Below, piece by piece: positions 54,186 through 62,917 of a DNA stretch of 64,000 nucleotides (positions are counted from its first letter, which is position 1; every line of letters begins with the position of its first letter). The notes under the pieces are model-generated. The model ran no database searches, was not told the DNA's origin, and was given only the letters and a program-made list of their open reading frames with translations. The stretch is from Rhodococcus sp. B7740 (GTDB lineage Bacteria > Actinomycetota > Actinomycetes > Mycobacteriales > Mycobacteriaceae), in NCBI RefSeq assembly GCF_000954115.1, contig NZ_CP010797.1:3906001-3970000 (forward strand), written 5' to 3'. The translations under genes and the position numbers were made by a program.

Positions 54186-54533
54186 GTGTCGCATCCCGAG
54201 CAGTCTCCCGCCGTCACCGTCGATCGTCTTCCGGTGCCGTTCCCGACGGCGGCCATCCTGCTCGACGTGCGCGAGGACGACGAGTGGCAAGCCGGACACG
54301 CACCCGACGCCGTTCACATCCCGATGGGCGACATCCCATCGCGCGCCGGTGAGATCGACAACCAGTCCGAGGTGTACGTCGTCTGCAAAGCCGGTGGTCG
54401 CTCGGCGCGCGTCGTCGAATACCTCAACCGCGTGGGATACGACGCGATCAACGTCGACGGTGGGATGCTCGCCTGGCAGGCCGCTGGTCGACCGATCCAG
54501 CGCGACGACGACCACGAAGCGAGAATCATCTAG
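54186..54533 (+). CDS. Rhodanese-domain protein
   Basis: 115-aa single rhodanese domain. ILLDVREDDEWQAGHAPDAVH is the CDC25-like first motif, and the active-site loop CKAGGRSARVVEYL carries the persulfide Cys. GVDGGMLAW is close to the family's end. Moves sulfane sulfur to cyanide or thiols. GTG 54186. Abuts the DUF4328 gene (no gap), so they form an operon with GDPD. Confidence 0.92.
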   Translation: MSHPEQSPAVTVDRLPVPFPTAAILLDVREDDEWQAGHAPDAVHIPMGDIPSRAGEIDNQSEVYVVCKAGGRSARVVEYLNRVGYDAINVDGGMLAWQAAGRPIQRDDDHEARII

Positions 54534-55592
54534 ATGTCGGCACCGCAGGGACGCGCTCAGGCGTTCCAGGTCTGTGCCCGCTGCAGCACTCGTTGGGCTG
54601 TCGGCGCACGGCCGGGTACGTGGTGCCCCCGCTGCCACGGAGTACTGCTCTCGCCGGTGTCCACCAGGGCGCCCGCGCACGGTGCCCGAAACTTCCGATG
54701 GGTAGCCCGACCGGCGATCTCGTCGAGTAGAGCCGAGCGCCGCAGCCGATCCGTATCGCCGACCCCGACGCCGCACTACACCTCGACACCCACCTGGGGC
54801 TTGCGCGACGTACCCCGCGACCCCGAGGCCGATCGCAGCATCGGTCGCGTCGAGCGATACGCAGCCAACGCTCAGAACCTGGTCCTCGTCACCGCGATGT
54901 TGCTGGCGCTCGCCGCGTTCGCCGAAGTGTTCAGGTACGGGATCCTGCTGCACAACCGAGTGCGACTGATTTCGCCGATCACCCTGGCCGTGTCCGACGC
55001 CTTGGTGTACTTCGCTCAGGTCGGTGCACTCCTCATCGGTCTGGCGGCGCTGATCACCTCGTCCTGCTGGCTGATCGACCGGCGCAGACGTACCTTCGCT
55101 GCCGCCGGCTCCACCGATCCGCGCTCGGTGCGCACGATGTTGCTGATGTCGATGCTGCCGTTCGTCCGCATCGTGATGCCAGGGGTCTACCTCACCGAGG
55201 TGGTCCGCCTCAGAGGCGGTGCCGATGCCGACGTGCACCGCGAACTGACACTGGTTCGCATCTGGTGGGCGCTCTGGGCAGCGAGCAATGCGCTGGTGAT
55301 CGTCCAACTGTTGTGGAACCTGCAGGATTCCCTTCAGGCCCGCGCCGACGGAGTTCTGTTGTCGGCGTTCGTGGCACTGGTGGCCGCGGTCTCGGCCGTA
55401 TCGACCCTGGCCGTGATGCGCCGACTGGAAGGCCGCACGCTGCGCGGCTCCGCCGTGTCACGACCGACCCGCTGGGTGATCGCCACCGGCACCGAGCAGA
55501 AGCCGAAGCAGCCCGAACAGCAGCAGCCCGAACAGAAGCAGCCCGAAGACAAGGAACCCGAGTACGAATCCGAGGCGGTGACGGCGTCGTGA
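54534..55592 (+). CDS. DUF4328 membrane protein with zinc-ribbon head
   Basis: 352-aa membrane protein. The head holds two Cys pairs (QVCARCSTRWAV, WCPRCHGV), a zinc ribbon. A Ser/Arg/Pro linker follows, then about six membrane helices of DUF4328. The tail repeats PEQ/PEQK (KQPEQQQPEQKQPEDKEPEYE) with strong charge. Starts immediately after the rhodanese stop and overlaps the GDPD gene by GTGA. Function unknown. Rv3843c is the likely mycobacterial counterpart, from memory. Confidence 0.85.
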   Translation: MSAPQGRAQAFQVCARCSTRWAVGARPGTWCPRCHGVLLSPVSTRAPAHGARNFRWVARPAISSSRAERRSRSVSPTPTPHYTSTPTWGLRDVPRDPEADRSIGRVERYAANAQNLVLVTAMLLALAAFAEVFRYGILLHNRVRLISPITLAVSDALVYFAQVGALLIGLAALITSSCWLIDRRRRTFAAAGSTDPRSVRTMLLMSMLPFVRIVMPGVYLTEVVRLRGGADADVHRELTLVRIWWALWAASNALVIVQLLWNLQDSLQARADGVLLSAFVALVAAVSAVSTLAVMRRLEGRTLRGSAVSRPTRWVIATGTEQKPKQPEQQQPEQKQPEDKEPEYESEAVTAS

Positions 55593-56362
55593 GTCCCGAT
55601 CGTCGTGGGCCACTGGTCGTCGCGCATCGAGGTGCGTCCGCGGCCAAGAAGGAACACACTCTCGCCGCATACGACCTCGCGCTGCGCGAGGGGGCGGACG
55701 GCGTCGAATGCGACGTGCGGCTCACCAAGGACGGGCACATCGTGTGCGTGCACGATCGCCGGGTCGATCGAACCTCGAACGGCACCGGCATCGTCAGCGA
55801 GATGGATTTCGCCGAACTCGCCCGACTCAACTACGGCGACGCCGACGAACCCGCCGAACTTCTGACCTTGCACGACCTCATCTCGCTCGTCCTGGACTGG
55901 ACCAGCAAGCCGGTCAAACTCTTCATCGAAACCAAGCACCCCGTGCGGTACGGCTCGCTGATCGAGAGCAAGGTTCTCGCCGAGCTGCACACGTTCGGGA
56001 TCGGGGCACCCGCGTCGGCCGATCACTCGCGCGCGGTCATCATGTCGTTCGCGCCATCGGCCGTCTGGCGCGTACGGCGGTCGGCTCCGATGCTTCCGAC
56101 GGTGCTCCTCGGCGACAGCTCGCACTACCTCGGTGGGGGAGCGGCGACGACCGTCGGGGCCACCGCAGTCGGTCCGTCGATAGGTGCACTACGTGAGCAC
56201 CCGGCCATCATCGACCGCGCAGCAGCGTCCGGCCGGGCCAGTTACGTGTGGACCGTCGACGAGAAAGAGGACGTGGAGCTGTGCCGCGAGCTCGGTGTCG
56301 GCTGGATTGCCACCAACCATCCCGGTCGAACGCGAGCCTGGCTCGAATCGAAGAACGTGTAG
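55589..56362 (+). CDS. glpQ1: Glycerophosphodiester phosphodiesterase
   Basis: 257-aa enzyme hydrolysing glycerophosphodiesters to glycerol-3-phosphate and an alcohol. VVAHRGASA is the HxG catalytic segment, ECDVRLTKDGHIVCVHD carries the Glu-Asp metal ligands and catalytic His, and FIETKHP is the third motif. C-terminal VWTVDEKEDVELCRELGVGW is typical. No signal peptide, so cytoplasmic. GTG 55589 overlaps the DUF4328 stop. Confidence 0.92.
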   Translation: MSPDRRGPLVVAHRGASAAKKEHTLAAYDLALREGADGVECDVRLTKDGHIVCVHDRRVDRTSNGTGIVSEMDFAELARLNYGDADEPAELLTLHDLISLVLDWTSKPVKLFIETKHPVRYGSLIESKVLAELHTFGIGAPASADHSRAVIMSFAPSAVWRVRRSAPMLPTVLLGDSSHYLGGGAATTVGATAVGPSIGALREHPAIIDRAAASGRASYVWTVDEKEDVELCRELGVGWIATNHPGRTRAWLESKNV

Positions 56363-56372
56363 GTTTTCGGGC

Positions 56373-57284
56373 GTGGGTAAGAGCAAAAGAAACAGTGGAC
56401 CGAAGCAGGACAGCAACCGCGCAGCGAAGCTCGCGCAGCGGGAAGCGGAACGGGCGAGCATCGAATCGGCGTCGACGCGCCCGTTCGAAGGCCTCGCTGC
56501 CGAATGCGACCTCGTAGCGCTGCGTGAGTTCGTCCCGTCGGCGACGGCAACCGCGCCGATCACCGTGGACGGTCGCACCATCACGCTGGCAACGGTACTA
56601 CCCGGAGCCGTCGCGGCACTGGTGCGCGAAGACGGGGGCACCGTCGAGGGATTCGTCGGCCTACAGGTGCAGACGCAGTCGAAAGACGTTGCAGCAGATA
56701 TCAGTAGCGCATTGGGCTGGGTGTCCACCGCGTCCGCGGGCGAGTCGCTCGAAGCCGCGAAGATCACCGACGCCACCCCCGCATTGACCGAGGTGCTCGA
56801 CGCGTCCGCGCTGCTCGAGATCACCGTCCATCAGGACTTCAACTGGTGGATCCCCGAAAGTGCCACTCCCGCAGCCGATGTGGCTGCCACCGTGGAGCGC
56901 GCGAACCAGGCGATCATGCCCTCGGCGCGGATCGAAGCCGACGGCGTCGTCGCGGCGTGGTGGGTGGATGCCGGCGACAAGGCGCACATCCGGTGGGTTC
57001 GTCCGGAGAGTGAGGACGACGTGATGCTCGCTCTCGCGCGGCTGCACGCTGCGGGTGATCTCAACCTGGGTGAGGGCTCGCGCTACGCCGGTTCGTTCCG
57101 CACACATGGACTGCTGGTGCCGGTGTTCGACCTCGACCCCGAGATGCACCCCACCGAATGGGCAGCGCCCACAAAGGAATTCGGCGAGAAGCTGGCCGAG
57201 GCTCTCGCTGTCGACGCTCCGCTCACGGCAGCGCAGCTGCGCTCACGTGACGGCTTGCGCGGTCGTCAGGTCACGTTGCGCTGA
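56373..57284 (+). CDS. DUF5926 family protein
   Basis: 303-aa protein. The head GKSKRNSGPKQDSNRAAKLAQREAER is a strongly basic helix that could bind nucleic acid; the rest is a globular domain with DFNWWIPES and a C-terminal TAAQLRSRDGLRGRQVTLR. Family is widespread in actinobacteria and uncharacterised. Follows GDPD by 10 bases, so it may belong to the same operon. GTG start. Confidence 0.85.
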   Translation: MGKSKRNSGPKQDSNRAAKLAQREAERASIESASTRPFEGLAAECDLVALREFVPSATATAPITVDGRTITLATVLPGAVAALVREDGGTVEGFVGLQVQTQSKDVAADISSALGWVSTASAGESLEAAKITDATPALTEVLDASALLEITVHQDFNWWIPESATPAADVAATVERANQAIMPSARIEADGVVAAWWVDAGDKAHIRWVRPESEDDVMLALARLHAAGDLNLGEGSRYAGSFRTHGLLVPVFDLDPEMHPTEWAAPTKEFGEKLAEALAVDAPLTAAQLRSRDGLRGRQVTLR

Positions 57285-57334
57285 CGGCTCCCGGCCGGAT
57301 GTACGGCCGAGAAGAATTGCTCGAGAAAGGACAT

Positions 57335-57378
57335 CGGGTGGCCGCCCGAACAAGAATCCTTGTTCGGGCGGCCACCCG
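57335..57378. terminator. Perfect 20-bp-stem bidirectional terminator
   Basis: CGGGTGGCCGCCCGAACAAG (57335-57354) pairs perfectly with 57359-57378 around AATC. It separates the convergent DUF5926 and ferritin genes. Confidence 0.8.
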
Positions 57379-57414
57379 TATGAGCGCGCTACTTGCCCAG
57401 ACGTGCGGCGGGAT

Positions 57415-57969
57415 CTACAGCGATCCGCCGGCGACGGTGGGTGCGCCCGAGTCGGCCGTCACGCTGGTGTTCATCTCACGGGCGACGAACTGCTCGAGAT
57501 CGAACAGGTTGTGGCCCGCGCGATCGGCGATGTTGAGCAGCGTCTTCATGCTGGCAACTTCCTCGACCTGCTCCTTGAGGAACCACTGCATGAACTGCTC
57601 GCCGAGGTAGTCGCCCTCTTCGCGTGCGGTGCTCGCCAGAGCGATGATCTGCTCGGTGACGGTCTCCTCCTGCGCAAGCGCCAGGGCGATGGCCTCACGG
57701 GGATCGGTGAAGACGGACTTCGACGCGTCGACGCCGGTCAGCTCGACCGTGATGTCGCGATCGAGGAAGTACTGCACGATCATCATCGCGTGGTTGCGCT
57801 CTTCGACCGACTGCGCGTAGAAGTGCTTGGCCAGCTGCGGCAGATCGACATTCGCGAAGTACACAGCGGTGGCGATGTACTGCTGCGAGGCGTTGAACTC
57901 GTTGCGAATCTGGTCGCGGAGAAGTGCATGGAACTTGGTGTGACTGGTTTCTTTGATGTCTACGCTCAT
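57415..57969 (-). CDS. bfrB: Ferritin, BfrB-like
   Basis: 184-aa iron-storage ferritin. Ferroxidase-centre residues are in NEFNASQQY, EERNHAMM, EEGDYLGEQFMQWFLKEQ (key E/H/Q). Nonheme type, like Mtb BfrB (Rv3841). Start ATG 57969. The promoter region carries IdeR-like half-sites, which in mycobacteria activate bfrB when iron is high. A paralogue follows upstream. Confidence 0.92.
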   Translation of the reverse strand: MSVDIKETSHTKFHALLRDQIRNEFNASQQYIATAVYFANVDLPQLAKHFYAQSVEERNHAMMIVQYFLDRDITVELTGVDASKSVFTDPREAIALALAQEETVTEQIIALASTAREEGDYLGEQFMQWFLKEQVEEVASMKTLLNIADRAGHNLFDLEQFVAREMNTSVTADSGAPTVAGGSL

Positions 57970-58012
57970 GACGAGGACAATATGCCTGGTCAGAGGCGTT
58001 GTCATCCAAGTC

Positions 58013-58055
58013 GAACCTTATTGAGGCGAACGTAGCCTAATACAGTGAATCCTAA
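58013..58055 (-). promoter_or_regulatory. IdeR/DtxR-like sites upstream of bfrB
   Basis: On the minus strand TTAGGATTCA (from 58055), TTAGGCTACGTTCGCCTCA (from 58040; 13 of 19 to the TTAGGTTAGGCTAACCTAA consensus) and TAAGGTTCGA (from 58020) repeat at about 15-20 bases. The M. tuberculosis bfrB promoter has a similar array. Confidence 0.5.
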
Positions 58056-58080
58056 ATGTCCGCTCTGAGCAGGGCGCAAA

Positions 58081-58638
58081 CTACGCTCTTCCGGCTTCTT
58101 TCGGGGCATTGGTGGCGCGGATCACCGTCGAGCCGATCTCGCGTGCGACGTACTGCTCGATGTCGAACAGGTTGGTTCCGGCCCGGCGAACGATGTTGAG
58201 CAGACTCTGCATCGCCGCCACCTCCTCGACCTGCTCGGTGAGGAACCAGTGGATGAACTGCTCGCCGATGTAGTCGCCTTCGGCCCGGGCAGCGCGCGCG
58301 AGCGCGGTGATCTGCTCGGTCACCGTCGACTCCTGAGTCAGTGCCAGTTCCACCGGTTCGACGACCGACCGGAATGCCGTCACCACGTCGTCGATGCCCG
58401 ACGCGTCGACCTCGAGCCGATTGTCGATGAGGAAACGGATCATCATCATCGCGTGCCGACGCTCCTCGGCGGATTGAGCGTAGAAACGCGTGGCCAGCTG
58501 CGGTAGATCGTTGCGATCGAACCACACCGCAATGGCGACGTACTGCTGCGAAGCGGTGAACTCGTGCCGGACCTGGGCGCGCAGAAGGTCGTGGAACGAC
58601 GTACCGGGGGCGGCGGGCTGGGCAGACGGCGATGTCAT
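58081..58638 (-). CDS. Second ferritin (BfrB paralogue)
   Basis: 185-aa ferritin, clearly paralogous to the bfrB gene downstream (HEFTASQQYVAIAVWFDRND, EERRHAMMM, EGDYIGEQFIHWFLTEQ). Key Glu and Gln are kept, so it should bind iron. It has a Pro/Ala-rich extra head (MTSPSAQPAAPG). 111 bases lie between them. A copy of the dispersed repeat is 17 bases upstream of the start. Possibly a differently regulated or hetero-oligomeric partner. Confidence 0.9.
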   Translation of the reverse strand: MTSPSAQPAAPGTSFHDLLRAQVRHEFTASQQYVAIAVWFDRNDLPQLATRFYAQSAEERRHAMMMIRFLIDNRLEVDASGIDDVVTAFRSVVEPVELALTQESTVTEQITALARAARAEGDYIGEQFIHWFLTEQVEEVAAMQSLLNIVRRAGTNLFDIEQYVAREIGSTVIRATNAPKEAGRA

Positions 58639-58654
58639 GGTCCTCAACCTACAA

Positions 58655-58683
58655 CCCAGGGTCGTTCCGCAGGCTCCGCTTCC
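58655..58683 (+). repeat. Copy 2 of dispersed intergenic repeat
   Basis: CCCAGGGTCGTTCCGCAGGC and following TCCGCTTCC match the core at 25952 and the tandem copies at 62062-62157. Between LCP and ferritin genes. Confidence 0.7.
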
Positions 58684-58705
58684 GCCCACCGCTCACGCCT
58701 GCCGA

Positions 58706-60322
58706 TCAGGGGCCGCCGGTCAGCAGTTCCGGCGGGATCTCGCGATCCTGTGCGATGGCGTCGAAGAATGCCGGAGCGCGAGTGTCGTCCCACAGCAGAA
58801 CGTTTCCGACGTCGGAGTCCTGGAATCCGCCGACCGGCACCGTCGTGGTCATCGGGCCGCTGCGCATCGCCCAGGCCAGCGCGGCGAGGTTCCAGATGTG
58901 ACCTCCCTCGTCGACGCTCAACGACGATACGGTGTCGGACACCAGCGGCCACAACCGCAGTGGGTTGAGGAAAGTCGAAGCGCTCGTTGCCTTTTCCAGA
59001 AGGGCCGACATGAACGCGCGTTGATTGTTCATGCGGTCGATGTCGGCCAGTGCCGTCGCGCGGGATCGCACGAATCCGAGCGCCTCGGCTCCGGTGAGAT
59101 CCTGACAACCGGCGGCAATGTTGATGCCCGCCAACGGATCGTCGATTGCATTCTGCACGCACACGTTCACTCCACCGACCGCGTCGACGATCCCGGCGAA
59201 GCCACCGAATCCGATCTCGGCGTAATGATCGATGTGCACACCGGTTGCACCCTCGACCGTCTGTACCAGCAGTGGCGGCCCACCGAATGCGAAGGCCGCG
59301 TTGAGCTTGTCCTGGCCGTTGCCCGGAATCGACACGTACGAATCGCGCGGCAGGCTGACCATCGTCGGCGCGCCGCTGCCCTCGGGGATGTGAATCAGAA
59401 TGATCGTGTCGGTGCGGCTCGGGCCCACCTCGCCGCCGGTCGCGAGCGCGGCTTCCTGCTCCGGCGTCAGGCCGGCCCGCGAATCCGACCCGACGAGAAG
59501 CCAGTTGGTGCCGGGGGTGTCGCCGATGCGCCCGGGATACGAGGTGAGGGCGTCAACGCGCGTCAACGAGCTGTCGACGTAGTAGACGACACCTCCGATA
59601 CCCAGCACGAGAACCAGCAACACGATCAGGAAGCGTCGTCCCCAGCGTCGGCGCCTGCGCGGCTTCGCCGCTTTCGGTGGCCGAGAATCACGTTGCGGCC
59701 GAACAGGTTCGGGGCGACGTAGCGCCCGCTGCGCAGGCGGTTGCCTGCGCTCCTCGGTGAACGGCTCCGGCTGCTGACGCGGCGCGTATCCGGTGCGACC
59801 CGGTGGATCTTCCTGCGAACGTGAGTACTGACGCGTCGAATTAGCCGCATCCGCTCGAGCCGGATTCGACTGTGCTGGATACGACTGTGCTGGATACGAC
59901 TGTGCCGAACGAGGTTCGGGTGCCTGCGACCAGGCCTGCTGAGGGCTGTCGCGTGGAACCGGTGTCGGCCGAGGTGGCCCGTCCGGCCCGGGAATGGGGC
60001 GGCCGTCGCGTCGGATGAACTCGGTACCCTCCGGCGGCGGCTGGCCCGGTCGATACCCACGTGGGGGCGGCTGTCGGCCGGGCGGCGGGCGGTTGGGCCG
60101 TGGCTGGGGCGGCTGTTGCCCGGGTGGCTGCTGACGGGGTCGCGGTGGACCCGGAGGCTGCTGCGGGGGTGGACCTTGCCGGGGCGCGGGATCGGTACGA
60201 CCGTGCCGGCCGGGCGTGGATCTGTCCGCCGGCGGCGTTCGGTTCGGTGGCGGCGTTCGACCGGGAGGCGGCGTGCGCCGGTCCGGCGCGCCGTGCCGTC
60301 CGTAGCGATCGTCGTCGTTCAC
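58706..60322 (-). CDS. LCP (LytR-CpsA-Psr) family ligase with Pro-rich head
   Basis: 538-aa LCP phosphotransferase that ligates arabinogalactan or teichoic-type polymers to peptidoglycan. Residues 1-225 are Pro/Gln/Arg-rich and cytoplasmic; a membrane helix lies at about 231-250. The LCP domain (TDTIILIHIPEG, SLPRDSYVSIPG, LNAAFAFGG, DHYAEIGFGGFAGIVDAVGG, RSRATALADIDRMNNQRAFM) keeps the Arg and Asp catalytic set. The head includes a 15-bp tandem repeat. Rv3840 is the likely mycobacterial counterpart, from memory. Confidence 0.92.
   Translation of the reverse strand: MNDDDRYGRHGAPDRRTPPPGRTPPPNRTPPADRSTPGRHGRTDPAPRQGPPPQQPPGPPRPRQQPPGQQPPQPRPNRPPPGRQPPPRGYRPGQPPPEGTEFIRRDGRPIPGPDGPPRPTPVPRDSPQQAWSQAPEPRSAQSYPAQSYPAQSNPARADAANSTRQYSRSQEDPPGRTGYAPRQQPEPFTEERRQPPAQRALRRPEPVRPQRDSRPPKAAKPRRRRRWGRRFLIVLLVLVLGIGGVVYYVDSSLTRVDALTSYPGRIGDTPGTNWLLVGSDSRAGLTPEQEAALATGGEVGPSRTDTIILIHIPEGSGAPTMVSLPRDSYVSIPGNGQDKLNAAFAFGGPPLLVQTVEGATGVHIDHYAEIGFGGFAGIVDAVGGVNVCVQNAIDDPLAGINIAAGCQDLTGAEALGFVRSRATALADIDRMNNQRAFMSALLEKATSASTFLNPLRLWPLVSDTVSSLSVDEGGHIWNLAALAWAMRSGPMTTTVPVGGFQDSDVGNVLLWDDTRAPAFFDAIAQDREIPPELLTGGP
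59862..59906. repeat. Three-copy 15-bp tandem repeat inside the LCP gene
   Basis: GGATACGACTGTGCT units at 59862, 59877 and 59892 differ by one base each in the first and last copies. They encode AQSYP/AQSNP repeats of the Pro-rich head. Confidence 0.8.
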
Positions 60323-60374
60323 GGATCGACTGTAACCGTCGTCGCGGAAACAGCGGTCTTACTCGACGTCCGAT

Positions 60375-61184
60375 TCACGGGAGCCACGACAGATGTTCGC
60401 GTAGGAGGGCGTAGCCGACGAAGGCGACGATGTCGATCAGAGCGTGCGCGATCAGCAGGGGCCACAGTCTGCCGGTGCGCTGCCAGTAGCGGCCGAACAC
60501 CAGGCCCATGAGGAAGTTCCCGACACCACCGCCCACACCTTGATAGAAGTGATAGCTGCCGCGCAGCAGCGACGAGCACAGCAGGGACGCGTTCTCGCTC
60601 AGACCGAGTCTGCGCAGGCGAGAGATCAGGTACGCCACGACGATGATCTCCTCGGCACCGGAGTTGGCCAGCGCGTACAGAATCAGTGCGGGCACGCGCC
60701 ACCAGTGGTCGTCGAGGGCGCTGGGAACGACGTTCAGGTTGAACCCGAGGGCGTTGCCCACCAGATACAGCGCCAGCCCGGGCAGCCCGATCAGTGCGGC
60801 CAGTCCGACGCCGTGACCGAGGTCGATCTTCAGCCGCGGACGGGCCAGCCCGATCGCTCGTGGTGCGAGATCGGCTCGCCACAGCAAGTACAACCCCAGG
60901 GCACCCCAGGCGCACAGACGCAGGATGCTCAGCAGCTGGAACAGCAGATCGATCAGGCTGAAACTCGACCGCGAGGAGTTCAGCGCCACGGTCTGATCGG
61001 ACAGGGCAGCGGTCTGCAGCGCGTCCTCGACGAGCGAGAGGATGCTGCTCATACCGCTCAGGCCGAACGTCACCAGCAGGACGATCGCGACCTCGACCTT
61101 GATGGTGGTGCGTTCGCGGGCATCGGGCGGCGGAGCCGTGCTCGCGGGCGGCGGCGGCGTCAACCAGCTCTTGAAGTCGATCAC
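60375..61184 (-). CDS. CPBP-family intramembrane protease (CAAX-like)
   Basis: 269-aa membrane protein with about seven helices. The EExxx motif is AEEIIVVAYLISRLRR, the second is SYHFYQG, the third is IAHALIDIVAF; these are the Glu and His of CPBP glutamic proteases. The N-terminus is Pro-rich and soluble. The role may be bacteriocin- or prenyl-type processing. Between LCP and DUF2470 genes on the same strand. Confidence 0.87.
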   Translation of the reverse strand: MIDFKSWLTPPPPASTAPPPDARERTTIKVEVAIVLLVTFGLSGMSSILSLVEDALQTAALSDQTVALNSSRSSFSLIDLLFQLLSILRLCAWGALGLYLLWRADLAPRAIGLARPRLKIDLGHGVGLAALIGLPGLALYLVGNALGFNLNVVPSALDDHWWRVPALILYALANSGAEEIIVVAYLISRLRRLGLSENASLLCSSLLRGSYHFYQGVGGGVGNFLMGLVFGRYWQRTGRLWPLLIAHALIDIVAFVGYALLREHLSWLP

Positions 61185-61218
61185 CGCACGAGTCTGCCCT
61201 GTTTCGTGCAGTGAGGTG

Positions 61219-61986
61219 TCAGCCGCGGGCGCGCAGTCCGTTCAGGAACGGGCAACCGGCGAGAACGCGCAGCGCTCGACTGAGGGAGAGGACGTCCTGG
61301 ACGGGCTCGGTGAATCCCAGCCGGACGTCGTTGTCGCCGCATTCGCCCTCGATCCGCAGTCGAATGCCGTAGCGATCGATGCCCAGCGGCCGGATTCGAC
61401 CCTGCCGCAGCGACGGCGGGAGGCGTCGGGCCAATTGGGCCAGCAGGTCCGGGTGGTCGGCGTCGAGGTGCTCGAGCCAGCTGGTCTCCATCTCCCAGAA
61501 GGGATCGGGTTCGGCGGCCAGCAGTGTGTCGACGTCGACCGGCTCCGCTCCGGTGCTGTCGGCGACCACGGCGGAGGTGACGATCAGACGCATCAGCGAG
61601 GTGGTGTGGCCGACGTCGAGCAGGGCCGGATGCGGATGCTCGGCGGCCACCGCTCCGGCCATGGGTCGCATCAGCGATTCCGGAACCGGACGTAGATCGC
61701 CCCGAAGCCACACCAACGACCGCACCGGCTCACGCAGGGCGAGCGGCGCGTGATCGGTCAGTTCGAGGACGGCGGGCGTTCCGGCACGGGAGGACTGCCC
61801 GGTGACCGCACTGTCGAGGGAGTCGGTGGGGACGGCGAGGATCATCTCCCCGTTGGGACGAAGGTGGTGCAGGGTCGTGATCACCGGGCCGCTGCCGTCG
61901 ATGGCCAGGGCTGCGCCCTCGGCGCGCATGCAGGCACTGCGCACGCGTTCGGCGGTGGTCGGTCCGGTGGTGGTTGCGCCGAGCAT
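61219..61986 (-). CDS. DUF2470 protein (HugZ-like split-barrel relative)
   Basis: 255-aa protein. The front (AVPTDSLDSAV, APAVLELTDHAPL, VRSLVWLRGDLR) resembles a flavin-type split barrel. The C-terminal DUF2470 part (HLDADHPDLLAQLARRLP, RPLGIDRYGIRLRIEG) is common in heme- or iron-linked proteins. A 15-of-19 IdeR box is just upstream, suggesting iron repression. Rv3839 is likely its counterpart, from memory. Confidence 0.85.
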   Translation of the reverse strand: MLGATTTGPTTAERVRSACMRAEGAALAIDGSGPVITTLHHLRPNGEMILAVPTDSLDSAVTGQSSRAGTPAVLELTDHAPLALREPVRSLVWLRGDLRPVPESLMRPMAGAVAAEHPHPALLDVGHTTSLMRLIVTSAVVADSTGAEPVDVDTLLAAEPDPFWEMETSWLEHLDADHPDLLAQLARRLPPSLRQGRIRPLGIDRYGIRLRIEGECGDNDVRLGFTEPVQDVLSLSRALRVLAGCPFLNGLRARG

Positions 61987-62015
61987 GGGCTCCTCCGATG
62001 CGATCGGTCAGGCGA

Positions 62016-62034
62016 GTAGGTGAGGCAAACCTAA
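62016..62034 (-). promoter_or_regulatory. IdeR/DtxR box of the DUF2470 gene
   Basis: On the minus strand TTAGGTTTGCCTCACCTAC matches 15 of 19 positions of the IdeR consensus TTAGGTTAGGCTAACCTAA. It lies 30 bases before the start of the DUF2470 gene, where binding would block the promoter under high iron. Confidence 0.7.
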
Positions 62035-62061
62035 GTTAGCGCGGTGTGGCGAGGATCGCAA

Positions 62062-62160
62062 GACCCAGGCCACGTGAGTGGAGCCTGCGGAACGACCCAG
62101 GCCCCGGGAGTGGAGCTTGCGGAACGACCCAGGCCACGGGAGTGGAGCCTGCGGAACGAA
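62062..62160. repeat. Three-copy 32-bp tandem array of the dispersed repeat
   Basis: Units begin at 62062, 62094 and 62126 (period 32) plus a decayed part at 62158. Each ends with GGAGCCTGCGGAACGACC or close, the reverse of the 25952/58655 core. Between DUF2470 and the 62.2 kb gene. Confidence 0.85.
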
Positions 62161-62185
62161 CCAGAGCCGGGACTACCGTTGAGGC

Positions 62186-62908
62186 GTGCCGATTCCGCTG
62201 ACCCTCGGTGTGCCACACCGACCCGACCCGAACGCGCTCGTCCACGGACTGCTGCAGCCGATCTGTGCCGACGCCCACTCGCTCGCCGCTGCCCCGCGTG
62301 GATCCGAGTACGGCCCGCCCGTCGTGCGGGCTTCGACCCTGCTCGAACTGTCCGAATCGGACGACCTCGGGCGCATCGCGGTGCACCTCGACATCGACCC
62401 CGACGAGCTCCGGGCCGGTAGGACCGGCGGCTACGAGGCCGTACGGTTCCACGTCGACGCCCCGGTCGAGCACCTCGCCGATGCGCTCGCGCTTCGGTTG
62501 CCCTCGCCGTTGGTCGTCTTCCCGATGTTCGACGCGATCGACGTGGCCGAGACCGCGGAGGCCGTCGTCCTCGCCCACCGGACTCCGGGGATCGACGTCG
62601 GCGACACCCCACGGCGCATCGCCGACGTCCTGGCGGTGGTCTCGCACGCCGATGTGGGCCTCGTCGCCCGCGCCGAGTCCGGCGACGATGTGCTCGCGAT
62701 CCTTGCTGCGACGGTGGCGTCGCTGCGCGGGGACGACATCGCCTCGGCCCTCGCCGCTCCGAACGTCGCCGGACTGCGGGCTCTCATCCCCGAGGCGGCC
62801 GAGGCGGTGCGCGAGGTGCTGCTCGGAATCGAGATCGCCGACGCTGCTGCCGCCCGCGCCCGGCTCGTCGACGTCGGTTTGATCGCTTCACGGACGTCGG
62901 CAACGTAA
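62186..62908 (+). CDS. Hypothetical protein upstream of pheA
   Basis: 240-aa soluble protein from GTG 62186. It alternates strands and Ala-rich helices (DDLGRIAVHLDIDPDELRAG, AEAVREVLLGIEIADAAAARA). The last third looks helical. No known motif. The stop is 9 bases before pheA, so it is probably first in a pheA operon. Confidence 0.7.
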   Translation: MPIPLTLGVPHRPDPNALVHGLLQPICADAHSLAAAPRGSEYGPPVVRASTLLELSESDDLGRIAVHLDIDPDELRAGRTGGYEAVRFHVDAPVEHLADALALRLPSPLVVFPMFDAIDVAETAEAVVLAHRTPGIDVGDTPRRIADVLAVVSHADVGLVARAESGDDVLAILAATVASLRGDDIASALAAPNVAGLRALIPEAAEAVREVLLGIEIADAAAARARLVDVGLIASRTSAT

Positions 62909-62917
62909 CCTCGAGGC

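Noticed and set aside
62062-62160. CRISPR array
   Set aside because: The 32-bp units are direct tandem copies with no unique spacers between them, and no cas genes are near.
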